From NCBI RefSeq assembly GCF_002020355.1, contig NZ_MPZV01000004.1, positions 248,001 through 312,000 of the forward strand: a DNA stretch of 64,000 nt, written 5' to 3'. Shown here piece by piece: positions 39,632-48,546 of this stretch (its first letter is position 1; each line of letters opens with the position of its first letter). The stretch is from Thioclava sediminum. Its GTDB lineage: Bacteria; Pseudomonadota; Alphaproteobacteria; Rhodobacterales; Rhodobacteraceae. Under the pieces are notes generated by a model, which made no database searches, was not told the origin of the DNA, and was given only the letters and a program-made list of their open reading frames with translations. Position numbers and translations under genes: made by a program.

Positions 39632-40903
39632 TCAGCCGTTATCGCGCAGCACCCGCCCCGCGAGGTAGAGCGAGCCGCAGATCAGGATGCGGGCATGGGG
39701 ATGGATCGCGACGATCCCCGCGATGGCCGAGCCGACCGAGGCCGCAGGGCGGGCCTCTATGCCGACCACGCGCGCGGCCGCGGCGGTCGCTTCGGCGGGC
39801 AGCGTGTTCGCCTCGCCGGGGATCGAGACGGCCAGCAGGCTCGCCGCGTGATCCGCCAGCGGACGCAGATAGCCGGTCACGTCCTTGGTGTTGAGCATGC
39901 CGCAGATCAGATGGGTCGGGCGTTTCGGAAGCGCGCCGAGCGTCTTGGCGATCATGTCGCCCGCCGCCGGGTTGTGCCCGCCATCGAGCCAGACCTCGGC
40001 CTCGGGCGCACCGTCCACCAGCGGTCCGTGGCGCAGCCGTTGCATCCGCGCGGGCCATTCGGCTTTCGTCACCGCCGCCTCGCAGGCAGCCTCGTCAAAG
40101 CCCAGATGCCGCAGCGCTGCGAGCGCCGCCCCGGCATTGGCGATCTGATGCGGGCCGGGCAGGTTCGGCAGCGGCAGATCGAGAAGCCCGTTCTCGTCCT
40201 GGAAGATCAGCCGGTCGCGCTCTTCCCAGACCTGCCAATGCTGGCCATGCACCAGAAGCGGCGCGCCGAGCTTTTCCGCCCGCGCCTCGATCACCTCGAG
40301 CGCGGCCTCCTGCTGGGGACCGACCACGCAGGCCACACCGCGCTTGATGATCCCGGCCTTCTCGCCCGCGATCTCGGCCAGCGTTTCGCCAAGGAATTGC
40401 TGATGGTCGATCGAGACCGGCGTGATGATGCTCAGCGCGGGCGTGTCGACCACATTGGTCGCGTCGAGCCGCCCGCCGAGACCCACTTCCAGCAGCGTGT
40501 AATCCGCAGGGGTCCGCGCGAAGGCCAGAAGCGCCGCCGCCGTCGTCACCTCGAAGAAGGTGATCGGCTTGCCGCCATTCGCCGCCTCGACCTCATCGAG
40601 CAACGCGGCGAGATCGGTCTCGGAGATCAGCGATCCGGCGATCCGGATGCGTTCGTGGAAGCGCGCGAGATGCGGCGAAGTATAGGCGTGGACGCGCTTG
40701 CCCGCAGCCTCCAGCCCGGCCCGGATCATCGCCTGGGTCGAGCCCTTGCCATTGGTGCCCGCGATATGGATCACCGGCGGCAGGTCGCGCTCGGGATGGT
40801 CGAGATCCCCCAGCAGCCGCTCCATCCGGTCGAGCGACAGGTCGATGACCTTGGGATGCAGCGCCATCAGGCGGTCGAGAATATCATCGGAGCTTTGCGT
40901 CAT
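39632..40903 (-). CDS. folC: Bifunctional dihydrofolate synthase / folylpolyglutamate synthase
   Basis: FolC adds glutamate to dihydropteroate and extends the polyglutamate tail of folates. The 423-residue product has the P-loop HIAGTNGKGSTQAM (about 47-60), YTSPHLARFHERI, GLGGRLDATN and the C-terminal WLDGGHNPAAG, all Mur-ligase-family folC signatures. It follows accD on the same strand, as in many Proteobacteria, across a 91-bp repeat-bearing gap. GGAGGGG precedes the ATG. Confidence 0.95.
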   Translation of the reverse strand: MTQSSDDILDRLMALHPKVIDLSLDRMERLLGDLDHPERDLPPVIHIAGTNGKGSTQAMIRAGLEAAGKRVHAYTSPHLARFHERIRIAGSLISETDLAALLDEVEAANGGKPITFFEVTTAAALLAFARTPADYTLLEVGLGGRLDATNVVDTPALSIITPVSIDHQQFLGETLAEIAGEKAGIIKRGVACVVGPQQEAALEVIEARAEKLGAPLLVHGQHWQVWEERDRLIFQDENGLLDLPLPNLPGPHQIANAGAALAALRHLGFDEAACEAAVTKAEWPARMQRLRHGPLVDGAPEAEVWLDGGHNPAAGDMIAKTLGALPKRPTHLICGMLNTKDVTGYLRPLADHAASLLAVSIPGEANTLPAEATAAAARVVGIEARPAASVGSAIAGIVAIHPHARILICGSLYLAGRVLRDNG

Positions 40904-40934
40904 TGGCCCCTCCGGCCTTAGATGGCGGACCGGG

Positions 40935-40993
40935 GAGGGGGCGCTGCCCCCGCGGCTGATGCCGCCCCCCGGGATATTTCAGCCAAGTCGAAG
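40935..40993. repeat. Dispersed repeat between accD and folC
   Basis: The left half holds GAGGGGGCGCTGCCCCCG, identical to 10436-10453. The right half holds GGGATATTT-N2-GCCAAG-N2-GAAG, the pattern also at 30307-30329. It combines both modules in one intergenic region and can fold into GC-rich hairpins. Confidence 0.65.
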
Positions 40994-40994
40994 A

Positions 40995-41939
40995 TCAGGT
41001 CTTGGGCTTCGCCTCGGCCTCGGGAGCCGCCTCGGCGACCGCTTCCTCGGGCGCCTTCTCCGGCGCGGGCAGATCGCCCTTCACCGCAGGCGGCAGGTTC
41101 ATCAGCATGCGCAGAATGGTGATCAGCTCGTCGCGCATCTTCATGCGATGCGTCACGCGGTCGAGCATCCCGTGATCCAGCAGGTATTCGGCGCGCTGGA
41201 AACCCTCGGGCAGCTTCTCGCGGATCGTCTGTTCGATCACGCGCGGGCCCGCGAAGCAGATCAGCGCGTTGGGCTCTGCGATATGCACGTCGCCCAGCAT
41301 CGCGTAGGAGGCGGTCACGCCGCCCGTCGTCGGATGGGTCAGTACGACGATATAGGGAAGGCCCGCTTCCTTGAGCATCTGCACGGCGACGGTGGTGCGC
41401 GGCATCTGCATCAGCGACAGGATGCCTTCCTGCATCCGTGCGCCGCCAGCCGCCGAGAACAGCACCAGCGGGCGCTTGAGCTTCACGGCACGTTCGGCTG
41501 CCGCGATGATCGCGTTGCCGACATACATCCCCATCGAGCCGCCCATGAAGGTGAAGTCCTGCGCGGCCGCGACGATCGGCGTGCGCCCGATCTCGCCCTC
41601 GGCCACCAGCATCGCCTCTTTCTCGCCGGTCGATTTCTGCGCCGCCTTCATCCGGTCCGGATAGCGTTTCTGGTCCTTGAAATGCAGCGGGTCGGTGATC
41701 GGTTCGGGCACTTTCACTTCGGAGAAGATGCCGCCGTCGAACAGCGCCTCGAAGCGCACGCGGGGCGTGATCGCGAGGTGATGGTCGCAATTGGTGCAGA
41801 CGTTGAGATTGTCCGACAGCTCCCGGTGGAACAGCATCGTCCCGCATTCGGGACATTTCGTCCAAAGGTTCTCGGGCACTTCGCGGCGCGAAAACAGCGA
41901 GTTAATCCGAGGACGGACGTAATTGGTGATCCAGTTCAT
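40995..41939 (-). CDS. accD: Acetyl-CoA carboxylase carboxyltransferase subunit beta
   Basis: AccD is the beta half of the carboxyltransferase that makes malonyl-CoA for fatty acid synthesis. The 314-residue product has the N-terminal zinc ribbon CPEC ... CTNC (about 29-51), SAGGARMQEG (about 151-160) and PTTGGVTASYAMLGD. It ends in an Ala/Glu/Pro/Lys-rich tail of about 35 residues. The ATG at 41939 (MNWITNYVRPRI) is the standard start. Confidence 0.96.
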   Translation of the reverse strand: MNWITNYVRPRINSLFSRREVPENLWTKCPECGTMLFHRELSDNLNVCTNCDHHLAITPRVRFEALFDGGIFSEVKVPEPITDPLHFKDQKRYPDRMKAAQKSTGEKEAMLVAEGEIGRTPIVAAAQDFTFMGGSMGMYVGNAIIAAAERAVKLKRPLVLFSAAGGARMQEGILSLMQMPRTTVAVQMLKEAGLPYIVVLTHPTTGGVTASYAMLGDVHIAEPNALICFAGPRVIEQTIREKLPEGFQRAEYLLDHGMLDRVTHRMKMRDELITILRMLMNLPPAVKGDLPAPEKAPEEAVAEAAPEAEAKPKT

Positions 41940-42005
41940 CGTATGAGCCTCTCGCTGGGGCGGGTCGGTTTGGCTTGAAATACGCCGCCCCTGCACGAAT
42001 TGCAA

Positions 42006-42899
42006 TCAGACGCGGAGGGTGAGGCGGATCAACAACCACGCGATCAGCAGGTGCAGCATGTCCAGCAGAAGCCACGGCAAGAGGTCCCAAAGGTCGCGTG
42101 TGTTGATCACGATCGTGTAGAGCGCGAGCCCATCGAGCTGGCCGTAGAAGCCGACGAGGAAAAGCGAGCCGAAGTTATTGGCGAAATGCAGCGCAAGGGC
42201 TGCGCCGAGATTGCCGGTTCGAGCGGTCAGGTCGCTTGCGAGGCAGCCGAAGCCGAAAGCCCAGAGCGCGGGCCAGAACGCGTTGCTGCCATACGCGCCG
42301 GGCGAATAATGTAGTGCGCCGAACAGAGCCGAGGGCAGAACCATCCAGATCAGGGGGCTGCGCCAGCGCGCCGCGAGTTGCTGCAGGAGATAGCCGCGAA
42401 ACAGCACCTCCTCGGTCGCGATCTGAACGAACAGAAGCGGCAGCGCGATCGGCGCCCAGCTCAGCACATGCACCAGCGGGTTGGAGCGCGCCGTGGACTC
42501 GCTGAGCTGGGTCAGCCCGAAGGAGAAGAGAGCGAAGAGCAGCAGAACCGGCAGCACCTTCGTGAAGGTGGCGAGGCTCCGCTCTCCGAACAGCGTTGCG
42601 GGCGCGCGGTGATGCAGGTGGCGGCTGACGACGAAAGTCGCGATCAGAAGCGGCGCGAAACTCGCGAGCAGAATGGCGAGGCCGCGCGGCGTCGAGCCAT
42701 GGGCGATTTCCTGAAACAACCGAAGCATCGAGAAATCGTCGAGCATCGAAGAGAAGAACAGGATCATCGCCCAGCCGCTGAGCAGGTAGAAGGCGACGAT
42801 CACGCCCAGACCCAGCATCCCGCGCCAGATCTGCGCATAAGGCTTCGCGGGGGCCGCGAACGCCTCGAGCGGCGCATATCGGTTCGTGCGCGCGATCAC
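42006..42899 (-). CDS. CPBP-family intramembrane metalloprotease
   Basis: The product is about 297 residues with seven or eight hydrophobic segments. CAAX-protease/bacteriocin-processing motifs are EEVLFRGYLLQQ (motif 1, EExxxR), ALHYSPG (motif 2 His) and LHFANNFG (motif 3). The N-terminus is uncertain: no ATG precedes the conserved RYAPLEAF region, and a GTG at 42899 is the best choice, without a good ribosome-binding site. An upstream continuation would overlap the divergent permease gene. Substrate unknown. Confidence 0.8.
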   Translation of the reverse strand: MIARTNRYAPLEAFAAPAKPYAQIWRGMLGLGVIVAFYLLSGWAMILFFSSMLDDFSMLRLFQEIAHGSTPRGLAILLASFAPLLIATFVVSRHLHHRAPATLFGERSLATFTKVLPVLLLFALFSFGLTQLSESTARSNPLVHVLSWAPIALPLLFVQIATEEVLFRGYLLQQLAARWRSPLIWMVLPSALFGALHYSPGAYGSNAFWPALWAFGFGCLASDLTARTGNLGAALALHFANNFGSLFLVGFYGQLDGLALYTIVINTRDLWDLLPWLLLDMLHLLIAWLLIRLTLRV

Positions 42900-43067
42900 C
42901 GGGCGGGGCTCGCAAATAGCGGGGCGGCTGCAAGGGGCGATTGGGTCATCTGGGTCTTCCGCAAGGCTGAGCTTCGGTGATAGCGGCTGCGGCCCCGGTG
43001 AGGCAACGGCTTTACTTTTCTCGGCGCGGGCAGGACAAGAGGCGGCTGTCTTCTGACCGGGGTGCAA

Positions 43068-43826
43068 ATGTTTGAACTTCCTCTCGATCTGGTGGTGATG
43101 CTGATCGGCGCGGCCTTCGCGGCGGGGGTGGTCGATTCCATCGCGGGCGGCGGCGGGCTGATCACGGTGCCGGCGCTTTTGCTGGCGGGCGTGCCGCCCG
43201 TGCAGTCGCTCGCGACGAACAAGATTCAGGGCACGTTCGGCGCGGCGACGGCTGCGATTTCCTACGCGGCCTCGGGCCATGTGGTGCTGCGAAAACAGCT
43301 ATTGGCCGCCGTGATCGGGTTCCTTGGCGGGCTGGCGGGGGCGCTTCTCGTGTCGCGCATTCCGACCGACAAGATCGAGATCGCGCTGCCGTTCATCCTC
43401 GTCGCGATCGCCGCGTTTTTCGCGTTGCGGCCCGGTTTGGATGACACGGATCGGGTGCAGCGCATTCGGCCCGGCCTGTTCACCGCCGCCTTCGTACCGG
43501 TGATCGGCTTTTACGACGGGCTGATCGGGCCGGGGACGGGGTCGTTCTTCATGATCGGTTTCGTGACGCTGGCGGGGTACGGCGTGCTCAAGGCGACGGC
43601 GCATACGAAACTGCTGAACTTCTCGTCGAATATCGGTGGGCTGACGGGGTTCCTGCTGGTCGGCTCGCCGCTCTGGGTGCTCGGCATCGCAATGGGGCTG
43701 GCGCAGATCGCGGGGGCGAGGCTGGGCTCGCGGCTTGCGATGCGGGTGGGCGCGCGGCTGATCAAACCGCTGCTGGTGACGACCTCGACGCTGCTGGCCG
43801 CGAAGCTGCTTTGGGACCTGATCTAG
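43068..43826 (+). CDS. TauE/SafE family sulfite/sulfonate exporter-like permease
   Basis: The 252-residue product has about seven hydrophobic helices and the family repeats AAFAAGVVDSIAGGGGLITVPALL (about 15-38; GGG and P conserved) and VIGFYDGLIGPGTGSFFM (about 144-161). TauE/SafE permeases export sulfite, sulfoacetate or related organosulfur anions. No sulfur-metabolism gene is adjacent, so the substrate is open. It converges on fliI. Confidence 0.88.
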   Translation: MFELPLDLVVMLIGAAFAAGVVDSIAGGGGLITVPALLLAGVPPVQSLATNKIQGTFGAATAAISYAASGHVVLRKQLLAAVIGFLGGLAGALLVSRIPTDKIEIALPFILVAIAAFFALRPGLDDTDRVQRIRPGLFTAAFVPVIGFYDGLIGPGTGSFFMIGFVTLAGYGVLKATAHTKLLNFSSNIGGLTGFLLVGSPLWVLGIAMGLAQIAGARLGSRLAMRVGARLIKPLLVTTSTLLAAKLLWDLI

Positions 43827-43829
43827 ACC

Positions 43830-45155
43830 CTATCCCGGCACCTGCGACAGGATCGTGCGTAGCCGCGCGAAACTGCCCGAGATACCGTCGGGGGCGGGTT
43901 CGGCAATGAAGGCATCCAGCTCGGGCCAGAGCTTGATCGCCGCGTCGATACGCGGGTCCGAGCCTTCCGCATATAGCCCCGCCTGAATCATCATCTCGGC
44001 CCGGTCATAGGCGCCAAGCAGGCTGCGCGCCTTGCCAATAAGCCGGTTTTCCTCGGGATCCGCCGCGTCGGGCAGCGAGCGCGAAACTGAACGCAGCATG
44101 TTGATCGCCGGGAAGCGCCCCCGCTCCGCGATCTCGCGCTCCAGCACCACATGGCCGTCGAGCACGCCGCGCAGGATATCGGCGATCGGCTCGTCCATAT
44201 CGGAACCGGCCACCAGAACCGAGAAAACGCCGGTGATGTCGCCTTGACCTTCGGCGCCGGGGCCCGCGCGCTCGCCCAAGGCCATGATCTGATAGGAGGT
44301 CGAGGGCGGATAGCCGCGCAGCGAGGCGGGCTCGCCCCCGGCGAGCGCCACTTCGCGATGGGCTTCGGCAAAGCGCGTGATCGAGTCGGCGAGGAACAGC
44401 ACATGCTGGCCCGCATCGCGGAAATGCTCGGCCACGGCCATCGCAGTCCAGGCGCATCGGCGGCGCACCAGCGGCGATTGATCCGAGGTGGCGGCGACGA
44501 TCACCGCGCGGGCCATCCCCTCCGGGCCGAGCGTCTTTTCGACGAATTCCCGCAATTCCCGGCCGCGTTCGCCGATCAGCGCGATGACGACGATATCGGC
44601 CGACACCCCGCGCGCGAAACTCGCCAATAGCGAGGATTTCCCGACGCCCGATCCCGCGAAAAGGCCGACCCTTTGGCCTTGGACCAGCGGCAGCATCGTG
44701 TCGAAGGCGGCAAGTGACGTCTCCAACCGACCGCCCAACCGCTTGCGCTGGGCGGCAGGAGGCGGGCTTGCGCGCAAATCGCGCTCGCGCCCGCCGTGGA
44801 TCAGCGGTTGCCCGTCGAGCGGCTTTCCGAACGGGTCGATGATCCGCCCGACCCAGCTGTCATGCGGGGCGATCCCGCCCTGACCGAGCAGCTCCACCTC
44901 GTCGTCGATCGCCACGCCATCGGCGGCTCCGTCGGGCAGCACCGTGACCGCCCCACGCGTCAGCGACAGAACCTCCGCGCCGATTTCGCGCCCGCTTTGG
45001 CAGCGAATCGTCGCGCGGTCGCCGAGGGCCGCCGAACGGGCCAGACCGCTGACCTCGATTATCCCGCGCCGCACCTCGCGTACGCGCCCGACCGCATGGG
45101 CGCTGGCGATACCGCGCATTTCGGCGTGCAACAGGTCGAATCCTGCAAATGCCAT
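43830..45155 (-). CDS. fliI: Flagellum-specific ATP synthase FliI
   Basis: FliI is the ATPase of the flagellar type III export apparatus. The 441-residue product has P-loop GLFAGSGVGKSSLL (about 160-173), Walker B VLFLADSITRFAEAHRE (about 247-263) and PPSTSYQ, typical of F1-like export ATPases. It is divergent from the flgB operon; only 80 bp separate the starts, and the region holds a candidate CtrA box. Confidence 0.96.
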   Translation of the reverse strand: MAFAGFDLLHAEMRGIASAHAVGRVREVRRGIIEVSGLARSAALGDRATIRCQSGREIGAEVLSLTRGAVTVLPDGAADGVAIDDEVELLGQGGIAPHDSWVGRIIDPFGKPLDGQPLIHGGRERDLRASPPPAAQRKRLGGRLETSLAAFDTMLPLVQGQRVGLFAGSGVGKSSLLASFARGVSADIVVIALIGERGRELREFVEKTLGPEGMARAVIVAATSDQSPLVRRRCAWTAMAVAEHFRDAGQHVLFLADSITRFAEAHREVALAGGEPASLRGYPPSTSYQIMALGERAGPGAEGQGDITGVFSVLVAGSDMDEPIADILRGVLDGHVVLEREIAERGRFPAINMLRSVSRSLPDAADPEENRLIGKARSLLGAYDRAEMMIQAGLYAEGSDPRIDAAIKLWPELDAFIAEPAPDGISGSFARLRTILSQVPG

Positions 45156-45199
45156 TCTGGCCTCCGATGTTCTCGAAACGTTTTCTAAACGATTCGCTC

Positions 45200-45214
45200 T
45201 TAAAGCTTGGTTGA
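45200..45214. promoter_or_regulatory. Candidate CtrA box between fliI and flgB
   Basis: TTAA, seven bases, TTGA: one mismatch to the CtrA consensus TTAA-N7-TTAA. It sits in the 80-bp divergent flagellar promoter region. CtrA control of flagellar genes is established in Rhodobacterales; binding here is inference. Confidence 0.35.
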
Positions 45215-45235
45215 TAGCTCGGAGGAGAAGCCCCG

Positions 45236-45622
45236 ATGTTCGAGAAGATTGAGATCATGAAAATGGCCAGTGCGATGGCCACCCACGCCGCAGCCCGCCA
45301 GAACGCGGTTGCGGAGAATATCGCCAATGCGGACACGCCCGGCTATGCGGCGCGTGACCTGCCGGCTTTCGAAGACCTCTATCGCAGCGAGGGTAGCGGC
45401 GCTCTGCGGGCGACGCGGTCCGGTCACATCGACGCTTCGGCGACGATCACCACCGCACCCGAGGTGATCGCCTCCCCCGGTGTCACCTCGCCGGATGGCA
45501 ATTCGGTCTCGCTGGAAGAAGAGATGGTCCGCTCGGTCGAGGTGAAACGCGAGCATGATCTGTCGCTCGCGATCTACCGCTCCTCGCTCAACATCCTGCG
45601 CAGTTCGCTCGGGAGGGGCTGA
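45236..45622 (+). CDS. flgB: Flagellar basal-body rod protein FlgB
   Basis: This proximal rod component has 128 residues. NAVAENIANADTPGYAARDL (about residues 23-42) is the rod-protein motif, and the C-terminal helix is conserved. GGAGGAG stands before the ATG. It is first in flgB-flgC-fliE-fliQ-flgF-flgG-flgA-flgH-fliL-like, and the next start is 2 bp after its stop. Confidence 0.94.
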   Translation: MFEKIEIMKMASAMATHAAARQNAVAENIANADTPGYAARDLPAFEDLYRSEGSGALRATRSGHIDASATITTAPEVIASPGVTSPDGNSVSLEEEMVRSVEVKREHDLSLAIYRSSLNILRSSLGRG

Positions 45623-45624
45623 AG

Positions 45625-46017
45625 ATGAGCGATTTCACCCAATCCATGGCGCTCTCCGCCTCGGGCATGAAGGCGCAGGCGATGCGGCTTCGGCACAGCT
45701 CCGAGAATATCGCGAATGCCGATACGCCCGGATATCACCGCAAGATCGCGGCTTTCGAGAAGGTCGTCTCCGAAGGCGCCCCGACCGGAGAGGTCACCCT
45801 TGGCCCGGTGCGGCTCGACCGATCCGAACTCACCCAAATCTACGAACCTGGCCATCCGATGGCCGACGAGAACGGCTACCACGACGGCTCGAATGTCGAT
45901 CTGGTGGTCGAAATCGCTGACGCGCGCGAAGCGCAGCGCAGCTACGAGGCGAATTTGCGCATGTTCGATCAGGCCCGGCAAATGTCGGCCTCCCTGCTCG
46001 AACTGCTTCGCCGCTAA
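45625..46017 (+). CDS. flgC: Flagellar basal-body rod protein FlgC
   Basis: The 130-residue proximal rod protein has SSENIANADTPGYHRK near residues 25-40 and the terminal helix EAQRSYEANLRMFDQARQM typical of FlgC. GGAGGGG in the flgB 3' end serves as ribosome-binding site. Confidence 0.94.
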   Translation: MSDFTQSMALSASGMKAQAMRLRHSSENIANADTPGYHRKIAAFEKVVSEGAPTGEVTLGPVRLDRSELTQIYEPGHPMADENGYHDGSNVDLVVEIADAREAQRSYEANLRMFDQARQMSASLLELLRR

Positions 46018-46035
46018 GGACCGAGGAGATCTAGA

Positions 46036-46326
46036 ATGGATTTTAACACCTCCCTTGCAACGCAAAGCTACGCCCAGGCCCGGGCTGCTGTCCCGCCGGA
46101 AGCGGGCGGTTCCGGGCCGGGCTCCCTTTTCGAACAGGCGGCGAGTTCATTCGTCGATGCGGTCAAGGCGGGCGAAGACACTGCCAAAGCCGCGATGGCG
46201 GGACAGGCTGATCCACATGCGCTGGTGCAGGCGCTTGCCCAGACGGAACTCGCGATCGAGACGGCGGTGACCGTCCGCAACAAGGTCGTCGAGGCCTATC
46301 AGGAAATTCTCAGGATGCCGGTCTGA
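46036..46326 (+). CDS. fliE: Flagellar hook-basal body protein FliE
   Basis: The 96-residue product is FliE, the adaptor between MS ring and rod. The C-terminal half (ALAQTELAIETAVTVRNKVVEAYQEILRMPV) is the conserved part. GAGGAG stands upstream. Its TGA shares one base with the fliQ ATG. Confidence 0.92.
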   Translation: MDFNTSLATQSYAQARAAVPPEAGGSGPGSLFEQAASSFVDAVKAGEDTAKAAMAGQADPHALVQALAQTELAIETAVTVRNKVVEAYQEILRMPV

Positions 46327-46592
46327 TGCAGGACGCGATCTTCTTCGACACGCTCCGGCAGGGCTTGTGGATCGCCGTGCTGATCGCGGCGCCGCTCCTG
46401 TCGGTCGCGCTGGTCGCGGGGGTCACGATCGGCCTCTTTCAGGCGCTGACCTCGGTGCAGGAAATGACGCTGACCTTCGTGCCCAAAGTGGGGGCGATGC
46501 TCGTCGTGTTCTGGGTGTCGATGAGCTTCATGTCGGAAAAGCTGGTGGAGTTCTTTACCCGCACCATCCTGCCGATCGTCGCCGGGGGCTAA
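46326..46592 (+). CDS. fliQ: Flagellar export gate protein FliQ
   Basis: The 88-residue membrane protein has two helices and the SVQEMTLTFVPK segment characteristic of FliQ/SctS. Its position between fliE and flgF, away from fliP and fliR, matches Rhodobacterales clusters. Confidence 0.93.
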   Translation: MQDAIFFDTLRQGLWIAVLIAAPLLSVALVAGVTIGLFQALTSVQEMTLTFVPKVGAMLVVFWVSMSFMSEKLVEFFTRTILPIVAGG

Positions 46593-46593
46593 G

Positions 46594-47310
46594 ATGGATA
46601 ACGCAATCTATACCACCCTCACGCGGCAATCCGGCTTGATGCGCGAAATGCGGACCGTTGCGAACAATATCGCGAATGTCTCGACCACGGGCTTCCGGCG
46701 CGAGGGCGTGATTTTCTCCGAGTATCTCTCGGGGCTGGAGGGCAACGAACCCTCGCTGTCGATGGCGCGGGCGCATGGTCGGCTGATCGATCGAAGCCAA
46801 GGCGGGCTGACCCAGACAGGCGGCACCTTCGATTTCGCGATCGAGGGCGAGGGGTTCTTCATGATCGAGACCCCGCAGGGCAATCAGCTCACGCGGGCTG
46901 GCAGTTTCATCCCGTCGGCTGAAGGCGAGTTGCTTACGCCCGACGGGTACCGGCTGCTCGATTCCGGCGGTACGCCGGTCGCAATCCCCTCGGGGGCGAC
47001 TTCGGTCGCGCTCGCCGCCGATGGCACACTTTCGAACAACGGCCAGCCTATCGCGCAGGTCGGCGTCTACCTTCCCACCGATCCCAGTGAATTGCGCCAT
47101 GTCGGCGGCACTCGCTTCACCGCAGAGGCCGGGGCCGAACCGGTGGAGGGCGCGGTTCTGATGCAGGGGTATCTCGAAGACAGCAACGTCGATCCGATCA
47201 CCGAGATCGCGCGCATGATCGAGGTCCAGCGCGCCTACGAGATGGGCCAGGCCTTTCTCGAACGCGAAGACGAACGAATCCGCGGCGTCATCCAGACGCT
47301 CGCCCGATAA
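46594..47310 (+). CDS. flgF: Flagellar basal-body rod protein FlgF
   Basis: The 238-residue product has the rod motif NNIANVSTTGFRREGVIF (about 24-41) and a C-terminal GYLEDSNVDPITEIARMIEVQRAYEM signature. It is shorter than FlgG and precedes it, as expected for the proximal rod protein FlgF. Confidence 0.93.
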   Translation: MDNAIYTTLTRQSGLMREMRTVANNIANVSTTGFRREGVIFSEYLSGLEGNEPSLSMARAHGRLIDRSQGGLTQTGGTFDFAIEGEGFFMIETPQGNQLTRAGSFIPSAEGELLTPDGYRLLDSGGTPVAIPSGATSVALAADGTLSNNGQPIAQVGVYLPTDPSELRHVGGTRFTAEAGAEPVEGAVLMQGYLEDSNVDPITEIARMIEVQRAYEMGQAFLEREDERIRGVIQTLAR

Positions 47311-47325
47311 CAGGAGGCCCAGGAC

Positions 47326-48111
47326 ATGAGAGCGCTTCAGATCGCAGCCACCGGCATGAGCGCGCAGCAGATGCGCGTCGAGGTGATTTCCAACAACCTC
47401 GCGAACATGTCGACCACTGGCTACAACGCGCGCCGCGCCGAGTTCGCCGATCTGCATTACCAGCAGATGACCCGCCCCGGCACGATCAACGCGACCGATG
47501 GCACGACCATCCCCGCCGGGGTGCAGCTTGGCCTCGGGGTGCGCCCGACTGCCGTGACGGTCAACATCGCGCAAGGCTCTCTCAGCGCGACGGGCGGCGA
47601 TCTGGACCTCGCGATCGACGGCAATGGCTATCTCGAGGTGACGCTGCCCTCGGGCATCTCCGCTTACACGCGCGACGGTGGGCTCAAGCGCAATGGGACT
47701 GGCCAGATCGTGACCTCTGACGGCTACCCGGTCGTGCCCGAGATCACCATTCCGAACGACGCGCGCGCCGTGGCGATCAACGCGCAAGGCGAGGTTTATG
47801 CCTATTTCAGCAATCAGGTCGCGCCGCAGCTTCTCGGCCAGTTCACCTTGGCGAATTTCTCAAACCAAAAGGGGCTGGAGGCGATTGGCTCGAACCTGTT
47901 TCTCGAAACCGGGGCCTCGGGGCCGCCCAATGTGAATACGCCCGGCGCGGATGAGTTGGGCACGCTGCGGCAGGGGTATCTGGAGGAAAGCTCGGTCGAT
48001 CCGGTGCGCGAGATCACAGAGCTGATCAAGGCGCAGCGCGGCTACGAGTTGAACGCGAAGGTCATTTCCGCCGCCGATCAGATGCTTGGCGCGACGACGC
48101 AGGTGCGGTGA
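47326..48111 (+). CDS. flgG: Flagellar distal rod protein FlgG
   Basis: The 261-residue product starts MRALQIAATGMSAQQM and has NNLANMSTTGYNARRAEF and the C-terminal GYLEESSVDPVREITELIKAQRGYELN, diagnostic of FlgG. Its TGA overlaps the ATG of flgA. Confidence 0.96.
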   Translation: MRALQIAATGMSAQQMRVEVISNNLANMSTTGYNARRAEFADLHYQQMTRPGTINATDGTTIPAGVQLGLGVRPTAVTVNIAQGSLSATGGDLDLAIDGNGYLEVTLPSGISAYTRDGGLKRNGTGQIVTSDGYPVVPEITIPNDARAVAINAQGEVYAYFSNQVAPQLLGQFTLANFSNQKGLEAIGSNLFLETGASGPPNVNTPGADELGTLRQGYLEESSVDPVREITELIKAQRGYELNAKVISAADQMLGATTQVR

Positions 48112-48536
48112 TGCTGAGGTGGGCGATCCTGATTGCGGTATCCGGTCTTCTGCCGGGCAAGGTCTTGGCGGACACGCTCGTCGCGCTGCACACTATGCGC
48201 GCCCGGACAATCGTCGCCCCCGCAGATGTCGGGCTGCAACCGGGCGAGGTGGTCGGGGCGTTGACCGGGCCGGAGGAGGCGATCGGCCTCGAGACGCGCG
48301 GGGTGATCTATGCCGGTCGCCCGATCCGAGCCCGCGATCTGGGGCAGCCCGCCATTGTCGAGCGCAATCAGATCATCCCGCTCCTGTTCCGCCGCGGCTC
48401 GTTGGAGATCCGAACCGAAGGCCGCGCGCTCGATCGCGCTGGCATCGGAGAGACGATCCGCGTGATGAACGCCGCTTCGAAAACCGTGGTCTCCGCGACG
48501 CTTGGCGCTGACGGAACTGCCCATGTTGCCCCATGA
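48111..48536 (+). CDS. flgA: P-ring assembly chaperone FlgA
   Basis: The 141-residue product has a signal peptide (WAILIAVSGLLPGKVLA) and an SAF domain (about 30-90) with the conserved GRPIRARDL region. It helps assemble the periplasmic P ring from FlgI, which is not in this window. A GTG three bases upstream is an alternative start. Confidence 0.9.
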   Translation: MLRWAILIAVSGLLPGKVLADTLVALHTMRARTIVAPADVGLQPGEVVGALTGPEEAIGLETRGVIYAGRPIRARDLGQPAIVERNQIIPLLFRRGSLEIRTEGRALDRAGIGETIRVMNAASKTVVSATLGADGTAHVAP

Positions 48537-48546
48537 GGAATTCGCG

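Noticed and set aside
42900-43280. N-terminal extension of the CPBP protease up to 43280
   Set aside because: The extra residues are low-complexity and would overlap the divergent TauE/SafE gene; a GTG at 42899 fits the family better.
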